A stretch of 64,000 nucleotides of DNA from a virus. A program made the position numbers and the translations under genes. Below the pieces are notes generated by a model. The model worked only from the letters and a program-made list of their open reading frames with translations, was not told the DNA's origin and ran no database searches. The stretch spans positions 62,001-126,000 of IMG/VR virus record IMGVR_UViG_3300033273_000658. One strand, 5' to 3'. Positions within the stretch are counted from its first letter, which is position 1; each line of letters starts with the position of its first letter. Shown piece by piece: positions 54,007 to 63,500 of this stretch.

Positions 54007-54129
54007 TACAACAACAAATATAATATAACATATCTAATCTTTATTGTCAAATAATTTTATTAATATAATTTTAGATATATTAATTTTTTATATATAATAA
54101 TATTATATAATATATAACAATAAAATAAT
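54007..54129. other. Extremely AT-rich spacer
   Basis: 123 bases, nearly all A and T (ATATAATATAACATATCTAA, TATATATAATAATATTATAT). No gene or clear hairpin. Could be a melting region or promoter. Confidence 0.6.
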
Positions 54130-54507
54130 ATGTGGAAAAAGAAATTAAGAGAATATAAAGGTAAGTTTGAAAACTACTCTATTAGAAAAAAACTGAATTA
54201 TGAAAAGAAGATTAATTCTAATTTCGAAACAATTCTTAATTCTCTAACACTGGAAGAAATAATAGCACTTAAATTAGAACTTGCTGCATCTCATGTAAAC
54301 CATAAATTGTATGGGTTTCCTATTATCAGGTCTATAAAATTTATTGTAAGAGAAGCAGTTGTTAAATTTGCTCTCTCAGCTACTAGAACTCCAAAAGATG
54401 CTGCTGGTGTATTGGGTATAACAGAAAGACAATTAAAAGAAGAAATACAAAGATTTCAAATAAATCCGAAAGAATGTAATTATGAAGTGTCAGAAGATAC
54501 TAATTAA
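54130..54507 (+). CDS. Helix-turn-helix protein, 125 residues
   Basis: Basic N-terminus; C-terminal TRTPKDAAGVLGITERQLKEE (about residues 88-108) has the shape of a Fis- or sigma-type helix-turn-helix. No ribosome-binding site seen (AAATAATATG). Possible late regulator. Confidence 0.6.
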   Translation: MWKKKLREYKGKFENYSIRKKLNYEKKINSNFETILNSLTLEEIIALKLELAASHVNHKLYGFPIIRSIKFIVREAVVKFALSATRTPKDAAGVLGITERQLKEEIQRFQINPKECNYEVSEDTN

Positions 54508-54523
54508 TTTGAGGTATTTTACT

Positions 54524-55720
54524 ATGGAAGAAACTGAAGAAATCTTAGATGAAAAACGTGGCAAAAAAAGACACCACAAAAAGAAGGCTAAGAAAAAGGG
54601 TAAAACTGATGGAAAAAGTGCAAAGTCCAAAGGATACACTTTAAGAGATTGGTTTGATGAAGGAGGATGGGTACAAGCTGGGGGCAAGTATGATGGAAAA
54701 CCGTGTGCTAAACAACCCGGTCAAAAGACAAAACCTTTTTGTAGAGATCCTGACGATAGAGCTAAAATGAGCAAAAAAGAGAGAGAATCTCGTGCTAAGA
54801 AAAAAAGAAAAGAAGATCCAAATCCAAACAGAAAAGGGAAGGCTAAAAACGTGACTGCAAAAAACAAGAAAAAATCCAAGAAGAATGAAGATGTATTCAG
54901 ACTATCTAATGAAGAAATTAGAACAATTATTTCTGAAGAGCTTGAAAAGGTATTGGATGAAAAACGTGGTAAAAAAAGACATCACAAAAAGAAAGCTAAG
55001 AAAAAAGCCAAAAGAGATGCATGTTACCATAAAGTAAAAAGAAGATATAAGATCTGGCCTTCTGCTTATGCATCTGGTGCATTAACAAGATGCAGAAAAG
55101 TAGGTGCAAAGAATTGGGGTAACAAATCGAAAAAGAAGAAAAAATCTAAAAAAAATGAATCAATTTCTGAATCATTACAGTATCATTTAGACCATGGTGT
55201 AGGTGTTGATAAAAATGTCTTCAGACCAGGAAGTTCTGAGTTTTTTAATGTTTTTAGAGAAGCAAGACAGTTGTTTCGCGAAGGAGTGTATAAAATACAT
55301 TCAGAAAATGAAAAAGAAATTATTGAATCTGATCTCGGAGAATTTGGAATGTTTGGAGAACAAATGGTACCTCTTGATTTTCCAATGCTAATAGAACAAG
55401 ATGAAGATGAATTACTTGACGAAAAGAAACGTAGAAAGAAAAAAAAGAAGAAAGATCCTCCTTTAAATAAACCAACAAAAAACACCGGCGGAGGAAAAAA
55501 GTATAAAGTATATGTTAGATCAAAGTCTGGTGGTGTAAAAAAGATTACCTATGGTGATGCCAAAGGTGGCCTCAAAGGAAACTGGAACAACGCAGAAGCA
55601 AGAACGAATTTTGCAAAAAGACATAAGTGCGCTGATAAGAAAGATAGAACTAAAGCTGGATACTGGGCGTGTAGAGCTCACAAGCATTTTGGAAAGAATG
55701 TTCCCGGAAGGTTCTGGTAA
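54524..55720 (+). CDS. Basic polyprotein-like tagged protein
   Basis: ATG 54524 after GAGGT. Three modules are each preceded by an (I/V/L)LDE-K site and a polybasic stretch: ILDE-KRGKKRHHKKKAKKK (7-25), VLDE-KRGKKRHHKKKAKKK (143-161, identical) and LLDE-KKRRKKKKKK (about 296-309). Module 1 has YTLRDWFDEGGWVQAGGKYD; module 2 follows an internal tag (LSNEEIRTIISEELEKVLDE) and has IWPSAYASGALTRCRKV; module 3 has TYGDAKGGLKGNWNNAEART and the C-terminal HKHFGKNVPGRFW. Likely packaged DNA-binding domains released by a prohead protease. Confidence 0.75.
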   Translation: MEETEEILDEKRGKKRHHKKKAKKKGKTDGKSAKSKGYTLRDWFDEGGWVQAGGKYDGKPCAKQPGQKTKPFCRDPDDRAKMSKKERESRAKKKRKEDPNPNRKGKAKNVTAKNKKKSKKNEDVFRLSNEEIRTIISEELEKVLDEKRGKKRHHKKKAKKKAKRDACYHKVKRRYKIWPSAYASGALTRCRKVGAKNWGNKSKKKKKSKKNESISESLQYHLDHGVGVDKNVFRPGSSEFFNVFREARQLFREGVYKIHSENEKEIIESDLGEFGMFGEQMVPLDFPMLIEQDEDELLDEKKRRKKKKKKDPPLNKPTKNTGGGKKYKVYVRSKSGGVKKITYGDAKGGLKGNWNNAEARTNFAKRHKCADKKDRTKAGYWACRAHKHFGKNVPGRFW

Positions 55721-56274
55721 TGAAGTTTAGAATATTAATGGAAAATTGGAAAAAATTTGTTCTAAAAGAGAACGAAGATTTAGAAATACCTGAAATGGAA
55801 GATAATTTTCTTTACCATGGTACCAGTATTAAAAATGCAAAAGATATTGAAGAGGGAGGCTTAGAGCCAAGTTTCGGTCCTGTGGTTAAAGGAACAGAGG
55901 GATATGGTTACTACATGGATGATGATTATTATGATCCGTATTATAGAGTGGAAGGAACCTTGTTTTTTTCTGACGATATTGATACATGGAAATATGGCAG
56001 CTTAAGAGATGGAAAATTGTTAGGTGGCAACAATGTTGATGAAGCAGCACTGGTTATTGTAGAAAATAATGATTCCATTTATAGAATGCTTGAAGACGGC
56101 GTAGTTATTGATTACGAAGGCAATCAAGTTGATTATGTTGGAGATTTACCGGTAGATAAACTTCCTCCATTTATAGAAAGAAACGATTTTTTTTCAATTG
56201 AATGGCAACCGGCTGAAGATGTCTTGTACGGAGAACGATTAAAAGCATTTTTAAAAAAATATGGCAACCTCTAG
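55720..56274 (+). CDS. Tagged ADP-ribosyltransferase-like protein
   Basis: Start overlaps the upstream TAA. N-terminal tag MKFRILMENWKKFVLKENED, then YHGTSIKNAKDIEEGGLEPS (residues 32-51) and GTLFFSDDIDTW. The Y-H-G-T-S strand, a following I-x-x-x-G-L-x-P and the L-F-F-S strand are the layout of the ART/PARP-like fold. T4 Alt is an ADP-ribosyltransferase packaged with the DNA by an N-terminal signal; this gene combines both features. The catalytic Glu is not securely placed. Confidence 0.65.
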   Translation: MKFRILMENWKKFVLKENEDLEIPEMEDNFLYHGTSIKNAKDIEEGGLEPSFGPVVKGTEGYGYYMDDDYYDPYYRVEGTLFFSDDIDTWKYGSLRDGKLLGGNNVDEAALVIVENNDSIYRMLEDGVVIDYEGNQVDYVGDLPVDKLPPFIERNDFFSIEWQPAEDVLYGERLKAFLKKYGNL

Positions 56275-56282
56275 AGTATAAG

Positions 56283-56552
56283 ATGGACTTCCCATTCACT
56301 GAAAAAAGAATATCAAAAAAAATTTTTTTGCGAGAGTTCAAAAGAGATGTTGTCTCCGATGAACTCATTTGGCACATGGATAGAGAAGATCGTTATGTTA
56401 AGGTTGTTTCCGGTAAAGGTTGGGAACTACAACTTGATAATAAATTGCCTACATTATTAAAAGAAAACACTATTTATTTCATACCAAAGTATACTTATCA
56501 CCGTATAATTAAAGGCGATACTGATTTAGTTGTGGAGATAGAAAAACTATGA
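56283..56552 (+). CDS. Cupin-like protein, 89 residues
   Basis: SDELIWHMDREDRYVKVVSG, KGWELQLDNKLPTLLKENT and IYFIPKYTYHRIIKGDTDL form a small cupin barrel with His residues at ligand-like positions. Role unknown. Confidence 0.7.
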   Translation: MDFPFTEKRISKKIFLREFKRDVVSDELIWHMDREDRYVKVVSGKGWELQLDNKLPTLLKENTIYFIPKYTYHRIIKGDTDLVVEIEKL

Positions 56553-57283
56553 AACATAAACTTATTATGGAAAACTGGAGAAAATTTGTTATAACAGAAG
56601 CATGGGCTGGAGGAAAAGGCTTTGGCTCTCTTATAAAGCCTGTAATGTTCCCTGACATCGGTCAGCCCGGAGATCCTCTCCGTCATGTTGAGTCTGGTGG
56701 CGAACTTAAAGGTTGGGATAAATACGGACAATTGGTTGCCGAAGCATATCTAGCAGCACCAGACGAAAATTCTGCAGGATTGGAATCTTTTAATGCCCTT
56801 ATTCCGCACATTGACAATAACTTTAAAAGAATTGTCGGAAGAGACACAGAAGTTAATTTTGTACCGGAAGATCCGTATTCCTCTGCTGAAGAAATGTTAG
56901 ATGATTACAAGCAGAATAAAAAACTTGACATTACAACACAATTTAATCAAGGTGGTTTTTATGGCCCAGAGCGAAATCTCAAGTTCCGCGCTGTACATGA
57001 TTACTTTGCTCACATGAAAGCTGGAAAAAAAGATAAATTTAAGTTGCCTCGTTTTTCTTGGGAAGGAGAAATTAGAGCATACAATGAGCACATGCTTTTG
57101 GTTGGAAAACAAGCCAAGCTCCTGCCTGCTCTTTTCACTGAAATTATAGGACAAGCAGCAGTGTTCGGTTATACCGGAGCATTTCCAGATCAAAAAATTA
57201 TTGCAATACCGGGATTTGACTATGTTAACATCGGTGCTGTTGATGGTTATCAAATTATCGATGGAGATTTGGTGAAGGTATAA
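56549..57283 (+). CDS. Tagged virion-type protein (MENWRKF tag), 244 residues
   Basis: Tag MKHKLIMENWRKFVITEAWA shares M-E-N-W-(R/K)-K-F-V with 55720. The body has RAVHDYFAHMKAGKK, WEGEIRAYNEHMLLVGKQAK and PALFTEIIGQAAVFGYTGAF, with well-placed His, Glu and Gln suggesting an enzyme-like core. Family not named. ATGA overlap. Confidence 0.7.
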   Translation: MKHKLIMENWRKFVITEAWAGGKGFGSLIKPVMFPDIGQPGDPLRHVESGGELKGWDKYGQLVAEAYLAAPDENSAGLESFNALIPHIDNNFKRIVGRDTEVNFVPEDPYSSAEEMLDDYKQNKKLDITTQFNQGGFYGPERNLKFRAVHDYFAHMKAGKKDKFKLPRFSWEGEIRAYNEHMLLVGKQAKLLPALFTEIIGQAAVFGYTGAFPDQKIIAIPGFDYVNIGAVDGYQIIDGDLVKV

Positions 57284-57284
57284 C

Positions 57285-57866
57285 ATGTTAACTGCTATTG
57301 GCGATGTAATGAGAGAAGCCTACAAGAGAGGCTGGATAACAACTCGTGATGGAAACTGTTCTGTTCGTATGAGAAACAGACCATTTCTCTACATCACCCC
57401 TTCGGGTGTTAGGAAGACCATTATTCATCCAGAGAGTGTTGTAAAAATAAAAATAAAGGATGATGAGCTTCATTTTAATCCATCTCTCCGCCCATCAGGT
57501 GAATTATGGATGCATTGGAATCTTTTGAAAGATGCAACAAGTACCACATCAGTCCTTCACCTTCATCCTACGTACTGTGTTGCTGCAATGTACAAAGGTT
57601 GGCAGCTTAACGACATTGTTAAAGATTTTCCAGAGGTATTTCGTTATACCAGAACAGGACCTAATGTTCCAAAACTTGAAGCAACCTCACAAGATCTCGC
57701 AGATCAAACTTACCAGAAATTTTTAGGAAAAGATGGAAAGATAGCTTATGATATTGTAGGGCAAGAGTGTCATGGTGTAACAGCTATTGCAAAAAATCCA
57801 TGGGATGCTTTTGAGCACATAGAGAGATTAGAGCACATCTGTCAAATCGTTTTGGCGGCAAGTTAA
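57285..57866 (+). CDS. Class II aldolase/adducin-family protein
   Basis: TTRDGNCSVRM and ITPSGVRKT bind the phosphate, RPSGELWMHW carries the catalytic Glu, and VLHLHPTYC holds two zinc His, with a later His in QECHGVTAIAK. 193 residues fits fuculose-1-phosphate aldolase or methylthioribulose-1-phosphate dehydratase. With sugar genes at 563, 18753 and 57945 a sugar role is reasonable but unproven. Confidence 0.85.
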   Translation: MLTAIGDVMREAYKRGWITTRDGNCSVRMRNRPFLYITPSGVRKTIIHPESVVKIKIKDDELHFNPSLRPSGELWMHWNLLKDATSTTSVLHLHPTYCVAAMYKGWQLNDIVKDFPEVFRYTRTGPNVPKLEATSQDLADQTYQKFLGKDGKIAYDIVGQECHGVTAIAKNPWDAFEHIERLEHICQIVLAAS

Positions 57867-57884
57867 TTTTTTTTAAAAAAATTC

Positions 57885-57913
57885 TTGACACGCACCTTGG
57901 GGTATGTTATAAT
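57885..57913 (+). promoter_or_regulatory. Sigma-70 promoter
   Basis: TTGACA (57885-57890), 17 bases, perfect TATAAT (57908-57913). Confidence 0.88.
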
Positions 57914-57944
57914 ATAAATACACAACAACAACCCCTGGAGCATA

Positions 57945-58739
57945 ATGCGTAAAATAGTTTTATTTGACATGGATGGAACACTAACTCCTCCAAGAGAACG
58001 TCTAGATCAAAGTCTTGTTGAGACACTTATCAAGCTTAGTAATCATGCTGAGATTGGTATAGTGAGCGGTAGTGACTATGAATACATTATGCAGCAATGT
58101 GGTCTCCTGACACTGAAAGATCAAATTAACCTTAAGCTACATATTCTTCCATGCAATGGAACTATGCATTATGCTCCACCTTTATACCGAGAACAGCGTC
58201 ATCAATTGGTTCATGAGAATAACATGCGTCAAGTATTAGGTGATGCTGATCTCAATAAATTGTTTAAAAAAATTATTAATTATCAAGATCACATTGTATC
58301 TCATTATGACATTCCTTTAACCGGTCACTTTGTTTCTTACCGTGGTTCAATGATAAATTGGTGTCCAATAGGCAGAAATGCAACTAAACAGGATAGAGAG
58401 ATTTTTCAAGAGTTTGATAAGAATTTTGGAATGTCTTCATTCAGAAGAACAGTTCTGGAACAAATAAAAGAAGAGTTTTCTAATACCAAACTTGATGTCA
58501 CAATCAAGCTAGGCGGTGAGACATCTTTTGACATTTTCCCTGTTGGGTGGGATAAAACTTATGCACTCAATCATTTTCCAGATTATAAAATCTGGTTCCT
58601 CGGTGATAGGTGCGGAGATAATGGAAACGATAAAGAAATCTTCGATGCTTTACAACCAGAATGCTCTTTCTGGGTTGATGGCACCAAACATACCAAAGAG
58701 ATTTTAGAAGAGCTTTTAATTCCAAAACTTGGTGAATAA
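57945..58739 (+). CDS. Eukaryotic-type phosphomannomutase (HAD-IIB)
   Basis: HAD motif I FDMDGTLTP (residues about 7-15), GIVSGSDYEYIMQQ (motif II), FVSYRGSMINWCPIGRNA and LGGETSFDIFPVGWDKTYAL (motif III Lys), then FLGDRCGDNGND (motif IV). The RGSMxNxxPIGR segment and the cap layout are characteristic of alpha-PMM, the eukaryotic type, rather than bacterial ManB. It would interconvert mannose-6- and mannose-1-phosphate. 264 residues, near the usual 250. CTGGAG leader. Confidence 0.88.
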   Translation: MRKIVLFDMDGTLTPPRERLDQSLVETLIKLSNHAEIGIVSGSDYEYIMQQCGLLTLKDQINLKLHILPCNGTMHYAPPLYREQRHQLVHENNMRQVLGDADLNKLFKKIINYQDHIVSHYDIPLTGHFVSYRGSMINWCPIGRNATKQDREIFQEFDKNFGMSSFRRTVLEQIKEEFSNTKLDVTIKLGGETSFDIFPVGWDKTYALNHFPDYKIWFLGDRCGDNGNDKEIFDALQPECSFWVDGTKHTKEILEELLIPKLGE

Positions 58740-59113
58740 TGAAAGAAACAAAAGACATTTTAAAGAGAGCAATGAAACACGGTTTTGATCTTAGCTTCAT
58801 TGAAAATTATAATGAAAAAAGAATACTACAAGGTCTTTATGATTATTTGGTTAGGAATCATTATTATTGTTCCATGGAAGATGGTGTTATCTATGTTGGA
58901 ATAGACATAGTTCAGGACATAGCTGAAGTTACAATTTCCAATAAAACTATGAAAGTTAAGCCGATAACAGATAAAGGATTCTTTGATATTCTTATTTCAC
59001 TATTTAAGTACATAAGGTTCGCATCTTCTATAGAACAAAAAGAAATAGAAGAAGACATATCTACTGAAACAGATGAAGATGATGATGAATCAAGTGAGGA
59101 AATGTGGTTATGA
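58739..59113 (+). CDS. Hypothetical acidic protein, 124 residues
   Basis: TAATG overlap. Helical N-terminus, strands YCSMEDGVIYVGIDIVQDIA, and an Asp/Glu-rich end. Unknown. Confidence 0.65.
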   Translation: MKETKDILKRAMKHGFDLSFIENYNEKRILQGLYDYLVRNHYYCSMEDGVIYVGIDIVQDIAEVTISNKTMKVKPITDKGFFDILISLFKYIRFASSIEQKEIEEDISTETDEDDDESSEEMWL

Positions 59114-59433
59114 AAATTTTTTATCTTAATAGAACAGAAGACGAGTCCGGAGTTTCTGGTACTGGTCGGATAGCACAAGGTTTTATTTTTGATAATGGAA
59201 AAGTCTGCTTAACATGGTTATCAGAACATCCAAGTGTTACAGTATATGATAACATTGGAGAAGTTCGTGCAATACATGGTCATGCCGGAAAAACAGAAGT
59301 TGTAATGGAACCAGATTATAAGAGGGCTTTTGGAGAACTAAAAGCTTTTGTCGATAGTTTTTCATTGTCAGATGTTGTTGCTGAAAAACTTCCTTTAGAA
59401 TCAGCAGCAGGAAAACTACTGAGTAAAAACTAA
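59110..59433 (+). CDS. Hypothetical protein, 107 residues
   Basis: ATGA overlap (ATG 59110). GVSGTGRIAQGFIFDNGKVC, WLSEHPSVTVYDNIGEVRAI and HGHAGKTEVV form a compact beta domain with conserved-looking His-Gly-His. Family unknown. Confidence 0.65.
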   Translation: MKIFYLNRTEDESGVSGTGRIAQGFIFDNGKVCLTWLSEHPSVTVYDNIGEVRAIHGHAGKTEVVMEPDYKRAFGELKAFVDSFSLSDVVAEKLPLESAAGKLLSKN

Positions 59434-59440
59434 ATACTAT

Positions 59441-59914
59441 GTGGAACGCTATACTCTCAAACTTGATGCATCTTGGAGACCAATCGAAATTATCGATGGG
59501 TTCAAAGGATTCAACATGTGCTTTACAGGGAGAGCTAACGTGGTTTTGAATTATGACGATGGATTTTTCCCTGCTGTAATTGTTTTGAAGTCATACATTA
59601 GAAAAGAATTTATGTCTTATGCATGCAATAGAAAAAATGTTGTATGGAGAGATAAAAGCATTTGTCAATACTGTGGTGGCAGATTTTCTTTTTCTGAATT
59701 AACAATGGATCATGTTGTCCCAAAATCTCGTGGTGGTGACAAATCATGGACAAACATTGTTGCATGTTGCAAAAGATGTAATAATAAGAAAGGCAATAGA
59801 ACCCCTGAAGAAGCAAAGATGCCTTTAATCAAAAAACCTATTGTTCCAAAATGGAACATTCATGTTTTACTGCGAGATAAATTAATACCACAAGAATGGG
59901 AAGACTACATATAG
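59441..59914 (+). CDS. HNH endonuclease
   Basis: GTG start. HNH core: ICQYCGGRFSFSELTMDHVV then PKSRGGDKSWTNIVACCKRC and NNKKGNRTPEE. The catalytic His is in DHVVP, Asn in WTNIV, His replaced by Asn in the last position (CNNKKG), as in many HNH/HNN enzymes. Two CxxC pairs bind zinc. Could be a packaging-associated or homing nuclease. Weak ribosome-binding site. Confidence 0.88.
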   Translation: MERYTLKLDASWRPIEIIDGFKGFNMCFTGRANVVLNYDDGFFPAVIVLKSYIRKEFMSYACNRKNVVWRDKSICQYCGGRFSFSELTMDHVVPKSRGGDKSWTNIVACCKRCNNKKGNRTPEEAKMPLIKKPIVPKWNIHVLLRDKLIPQEWEDYI

Positions 59915-59922
59915 GAGAAAAA

Positions 59923-60183
59923 ATGAGTGATACTATTTTTAATAAAGAAACAACAGACATGATTGTAAAAAAAATCAAACAAGATCCAACTGGAAAGATG
60001 GCTGAAGTTATGCATAAAATTTTAGACGTATGTGAAGAAGCAGGAAACAGAGGATTCACAATGCAAGAACTTTCTGTGATAGCAACAACAGGATGGTTTC
60101 TATCACAAAGTCCAGAGCTAAGAAGTTTGCTGGATGACATGATGGGGCTAACACCACCATCTGATGATGAAATCTGGAATTGA
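59923..60183 (+). CDS. Hypothetical helical protein, 86 residues
   Basis: ATG 59923 after TAGGAG. Helices TDMIVKKIKQDPTGKMAEVM and IATTGWFLSQSPELRSLLDD. Unknown. Followed by a terminator. Confidence 0.65.
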   Translation: MSDTIFNKETTDMIVKKIKQDPTGKMAEVMHKILDVCEEAGNRGFTMQELSVIATTGWFLSQSPELRSLLDDMMGLTPPSDDEIWN

Positions 60184-60185
60184 TA

Positions 60186-60214
60186 AAAATGGGAGGCAAA
60201 AAGCCTCCCATTTT
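60186..60214 (+). terminator. Rho-independent terminator
   Basis: AAAATGGGAGGC pairs perfectly with GCCTCCCATTTT around an AAAAA loop; works in either direction. Confidence 0.85.
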
Positions 60215-60242
60215 GCTATTTATGGTATTGGAGAATTTAAAA

Positions 60243-60530
60243 ATGAAACTATCAGAAAAAAGAATTAAGCAAATTATTCTAGAAGAAATAAATAAAATAA
60301 CAGAACAAGAGCAGCCTCCTGAAGATGAAACTAAAACACTTCAACAGTTAAAGAAATTTTTATTAGAGTTATCAAAAAACACAAATCAAATAAAAGGAGC
60401 ATCTTCAGCTGAAGTAAAGGCTGTAGCTGATTTATTTTTAATTATTTTAAGATCTTTACCACAAGGAGAAGTGTCAAAGTATATACAGTATACAACAGAC
60501 ATTTTTAATAAGAAAACAGGAAACAAATAA
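60243..60530 (+). CDS. Tagged virion-type protein, 95 residues
   Basis: GGAGAA leader, ATG 60243. Tag MKLSEKRIKQIILEEINKIT with L-E-E and I-T-E sites. Helical body. Its stop overlaps the next start. Confidence 0.65.
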   Translation: MKLSEKRIKQIILEEINKITEQEQPPEDETKTLQQLKKFLLELSKNTNQIKGASSAEVKAVADLFLIILRSLPQGEVSKYIQYTTDIFNKKTGNK

Positions 60531-63500
60531 TGAACAATAGAAATCTTGCAATTAAAATCTCCAAGCATCCCTTGTTGAGAAAACTTTCCGAAGATAAGAA
60601 AATCCCAAAAAGCATTCTTGCACGCCTCATTGTTGAAGAGATGATGTCTGAAATGGCACCACCAATAACCAATCCATCCTTAAAAAGTGCAACTAGAGCA
60701 GTTCAACAAAGTTTAAAAAATCTAGAATCAAACCCCCAAAGCGTTTTTCAAAAGTATTTTGATACGAATCAAAATAAACCGGTTTATCCATATGGTGCTT
60801 TTGATCAACTTAGCTCAAATGATCAAAGAAAATACCAAGGAAAAATACATGACACTATTTTAAGATCTTACCAAGCTTGGAAAGGAGATGAGCTGAATTC
60901 TGATGAACTTGAAGCTTTGGAAAATCATTTGAACAGTTTTCTGGTAGACCCTGAACCAGAACAAGCAGAACCTGAAAGTTCTCAGGAATATAAAAGAATT
61001 ACAGATGTGGATCACGATGATGAAAGAATACAACCATTTCTTGAATATGTTAACAGGTACTCATTGGGATTAGAAGGATACAAATTAATTGATTTTACAG
61101 TTCTATTAATGAATCTATACTACAAAGCAAAACAGCTTAAGTTAAGTGAATCTGAGTTTAGATCCATAAAAAAAGCGCTTGAACAAAATACTCAACTAGC
61201 TAATCAAAAGAGGTTTGAAGAATTAGTAGAGTTTAAGCAAGTCATTCAGTTTCTAGAAAAATACTCAACTGTTGAAGAGCAAGCCTGGAGAAATTTTATT
61301 AAAACTTTTCAAGAAGAAAATTTTCCTGCCACTTTTCCATCATCTGAAGATGTTCCACCTTCACCAGAGGAACCCACTCAAGATACCACAACTCCCGATG
61401 AACCAGAAGATACTGAAAAAGACAAAGAAGGAACTGAACCTGAAACACCAGAATCTGCAGATTCAAAAGACACTGAAAGAGATGAAGAAGAGATTGAGGG
61501 TGAAGAGAAAAAAACACCAGAAGATTCTGAAACAGAAGAAGAAGAGGCAACCATTGCTCCAGAAACAGAAGAAGGTGGAGAGGAAGAAGAAAAAACCGAC
61601 CCCTTACCTGAAGAAATTGAAGAAAAGAAAAAGCAAGCATACATTGATGCATCAACAAAATTCCAAAATGATTTTTATGATCAAGAATACAGAATCGATC
61701 AAGCGAACCTTATTGGTGCTGTAATCAATGCGATCTCAGACATTTATGATAATCCAAACAAAGTAAGAGCATTTGGCAGAGTACCATCAGAAGAACAAAA
61801 TCTTCAAGAAAATGATGAAACAATACAAGCATCAGAAGATGAGATTAGAAATCTAAGAATCGATTTTAGATCATTATTATCCAGAATCAATACAGCAAAG
61901 TCAGAATTAGATAAATTTGAAAAAGCAAAAACTACCGGTTCTGTTGTCACAGATAATTATAAAAAACAATTCTTGCTTATTTTGAGAAGAATCCAAGCAT
62001 CGATTAAAACTATACATAATTCACTTCAAGTTATAATTGGAGATAAATTTTCCATTAATGAACAGGTAACAAAAGAAGACATTATACAACAATGGAAAGA
62101 AGTTCAAGATAAGTATGACAAAGCTGTTCAATCTTCTGCTTCTTTAAGAGAGTTAATGGCTGGAACAGAATCATCAGAAAAACCAGAATTAATAATACAG
62201 GATACTTATTCATCTCTTTTGGATTTGGCTACACACTTTCCAAGTGTAAATCCTTTCGGAAGTTCCGAAGTAAAGACCAAAGAAGACATGAATAAATATA
62301 AAGAAGCTTTTGAGAATGCTGTTGGAAAAGTCAAAACAGATTTACAAAATGTTCTTTCTTTGATGAAAATTGGAAGATCTGGTAAAGCCACACTTCAATC
62401 TGCATTGAATGGTCTAGAAGATTTTTCTGGATCTGTTCAAAGTATTTTCGGTGTTCCATCTCAGTTTGTTGAAATTAAAGTAGATAATCAAACACCAGCG
62501 GCTGAAGGAAAACCGACTGAAGTAGAAGTTGAAGGTGATTTGGATTCTGAAACAAAACCTAAAGAAGTTAGTGAATTTGACAAAGCAATTGATAAACTAA
62601 CATCAGGGCAGATAGCTGAATTTATAAACCAACAAAATTATAAACTTGGACCCTTAATGTTAAACTATCTAGTGGACAAAGGAGACGTTACCAAAGCAGC
62701 AGAAACTTTGAGTCTTATAAAAGATCCGGGTTTGAAAGCAAGAATTATTATTGATAGCGGCAAAGGTAAAACTACAATTCATAAAGATTATTACGATGAT
62801 TTTAAGAAAGGGTTTATTGAATTCGCAAAAGAACAACCAGAAATGAATGTGCTGGACCCAAATGACTTTGGAAAAATGCTATCACAATTTGAAAAAGAGT
62901 CTCCGAAACAATATAAAGAATTAATGAATGTAATTGAGGATGAAGAAAATCAGCTTTATAAAGACCTTGCGCAACGTCAAAAAGATAGTGAGATAGCAGC
63001 AGAAGATTTAGAAAAAGAAATCCAAAAAGTTATGGCAACCATTGATACTAAACAAGAATGGGAGCAACTTTTAAAAAGACAAGCAATCGAAGATCAAAAT
63101 ATTATAAAAACAGCAGGAATAATAAGAGATCTCTTTGTTGAAGTCTTCAAAAGTCTTTCTGGTGAAGAGGATGAATTAGAAGAATCAGTAATCAATAAAT
63201 TTATGGGAAGACTCTCACCAGATTCTGATGTTATAAAAAGAACTTTTATTACAAGATCAACAAATTACATTTCAAATCTTGACGTCGGCGCGGAAAAAGA
63301 AGAAATAAAAAATACATTGACATCAAAATTTGAAAAGTTATCAGAAGAAGATCAAAAACTTATAATTGATAATTATCGTAAAGTTCTAAAGCCTATGTCT
63401 TTAAAAGACATGTTAACATCTGTTTACCAGAATGAAGGCTTTGGGGAACTTTTTAATACTGGTTTATCAGGCAATCAAATAAAGGGCATAATAAAACAAT

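Noticed and set aside
61272-61724. Lys-rich ORF and its - strand counterparts
   Set aside because: Out-of-frame shadows of the Glu/Pro-rich linker in the long gene starting at 60530.
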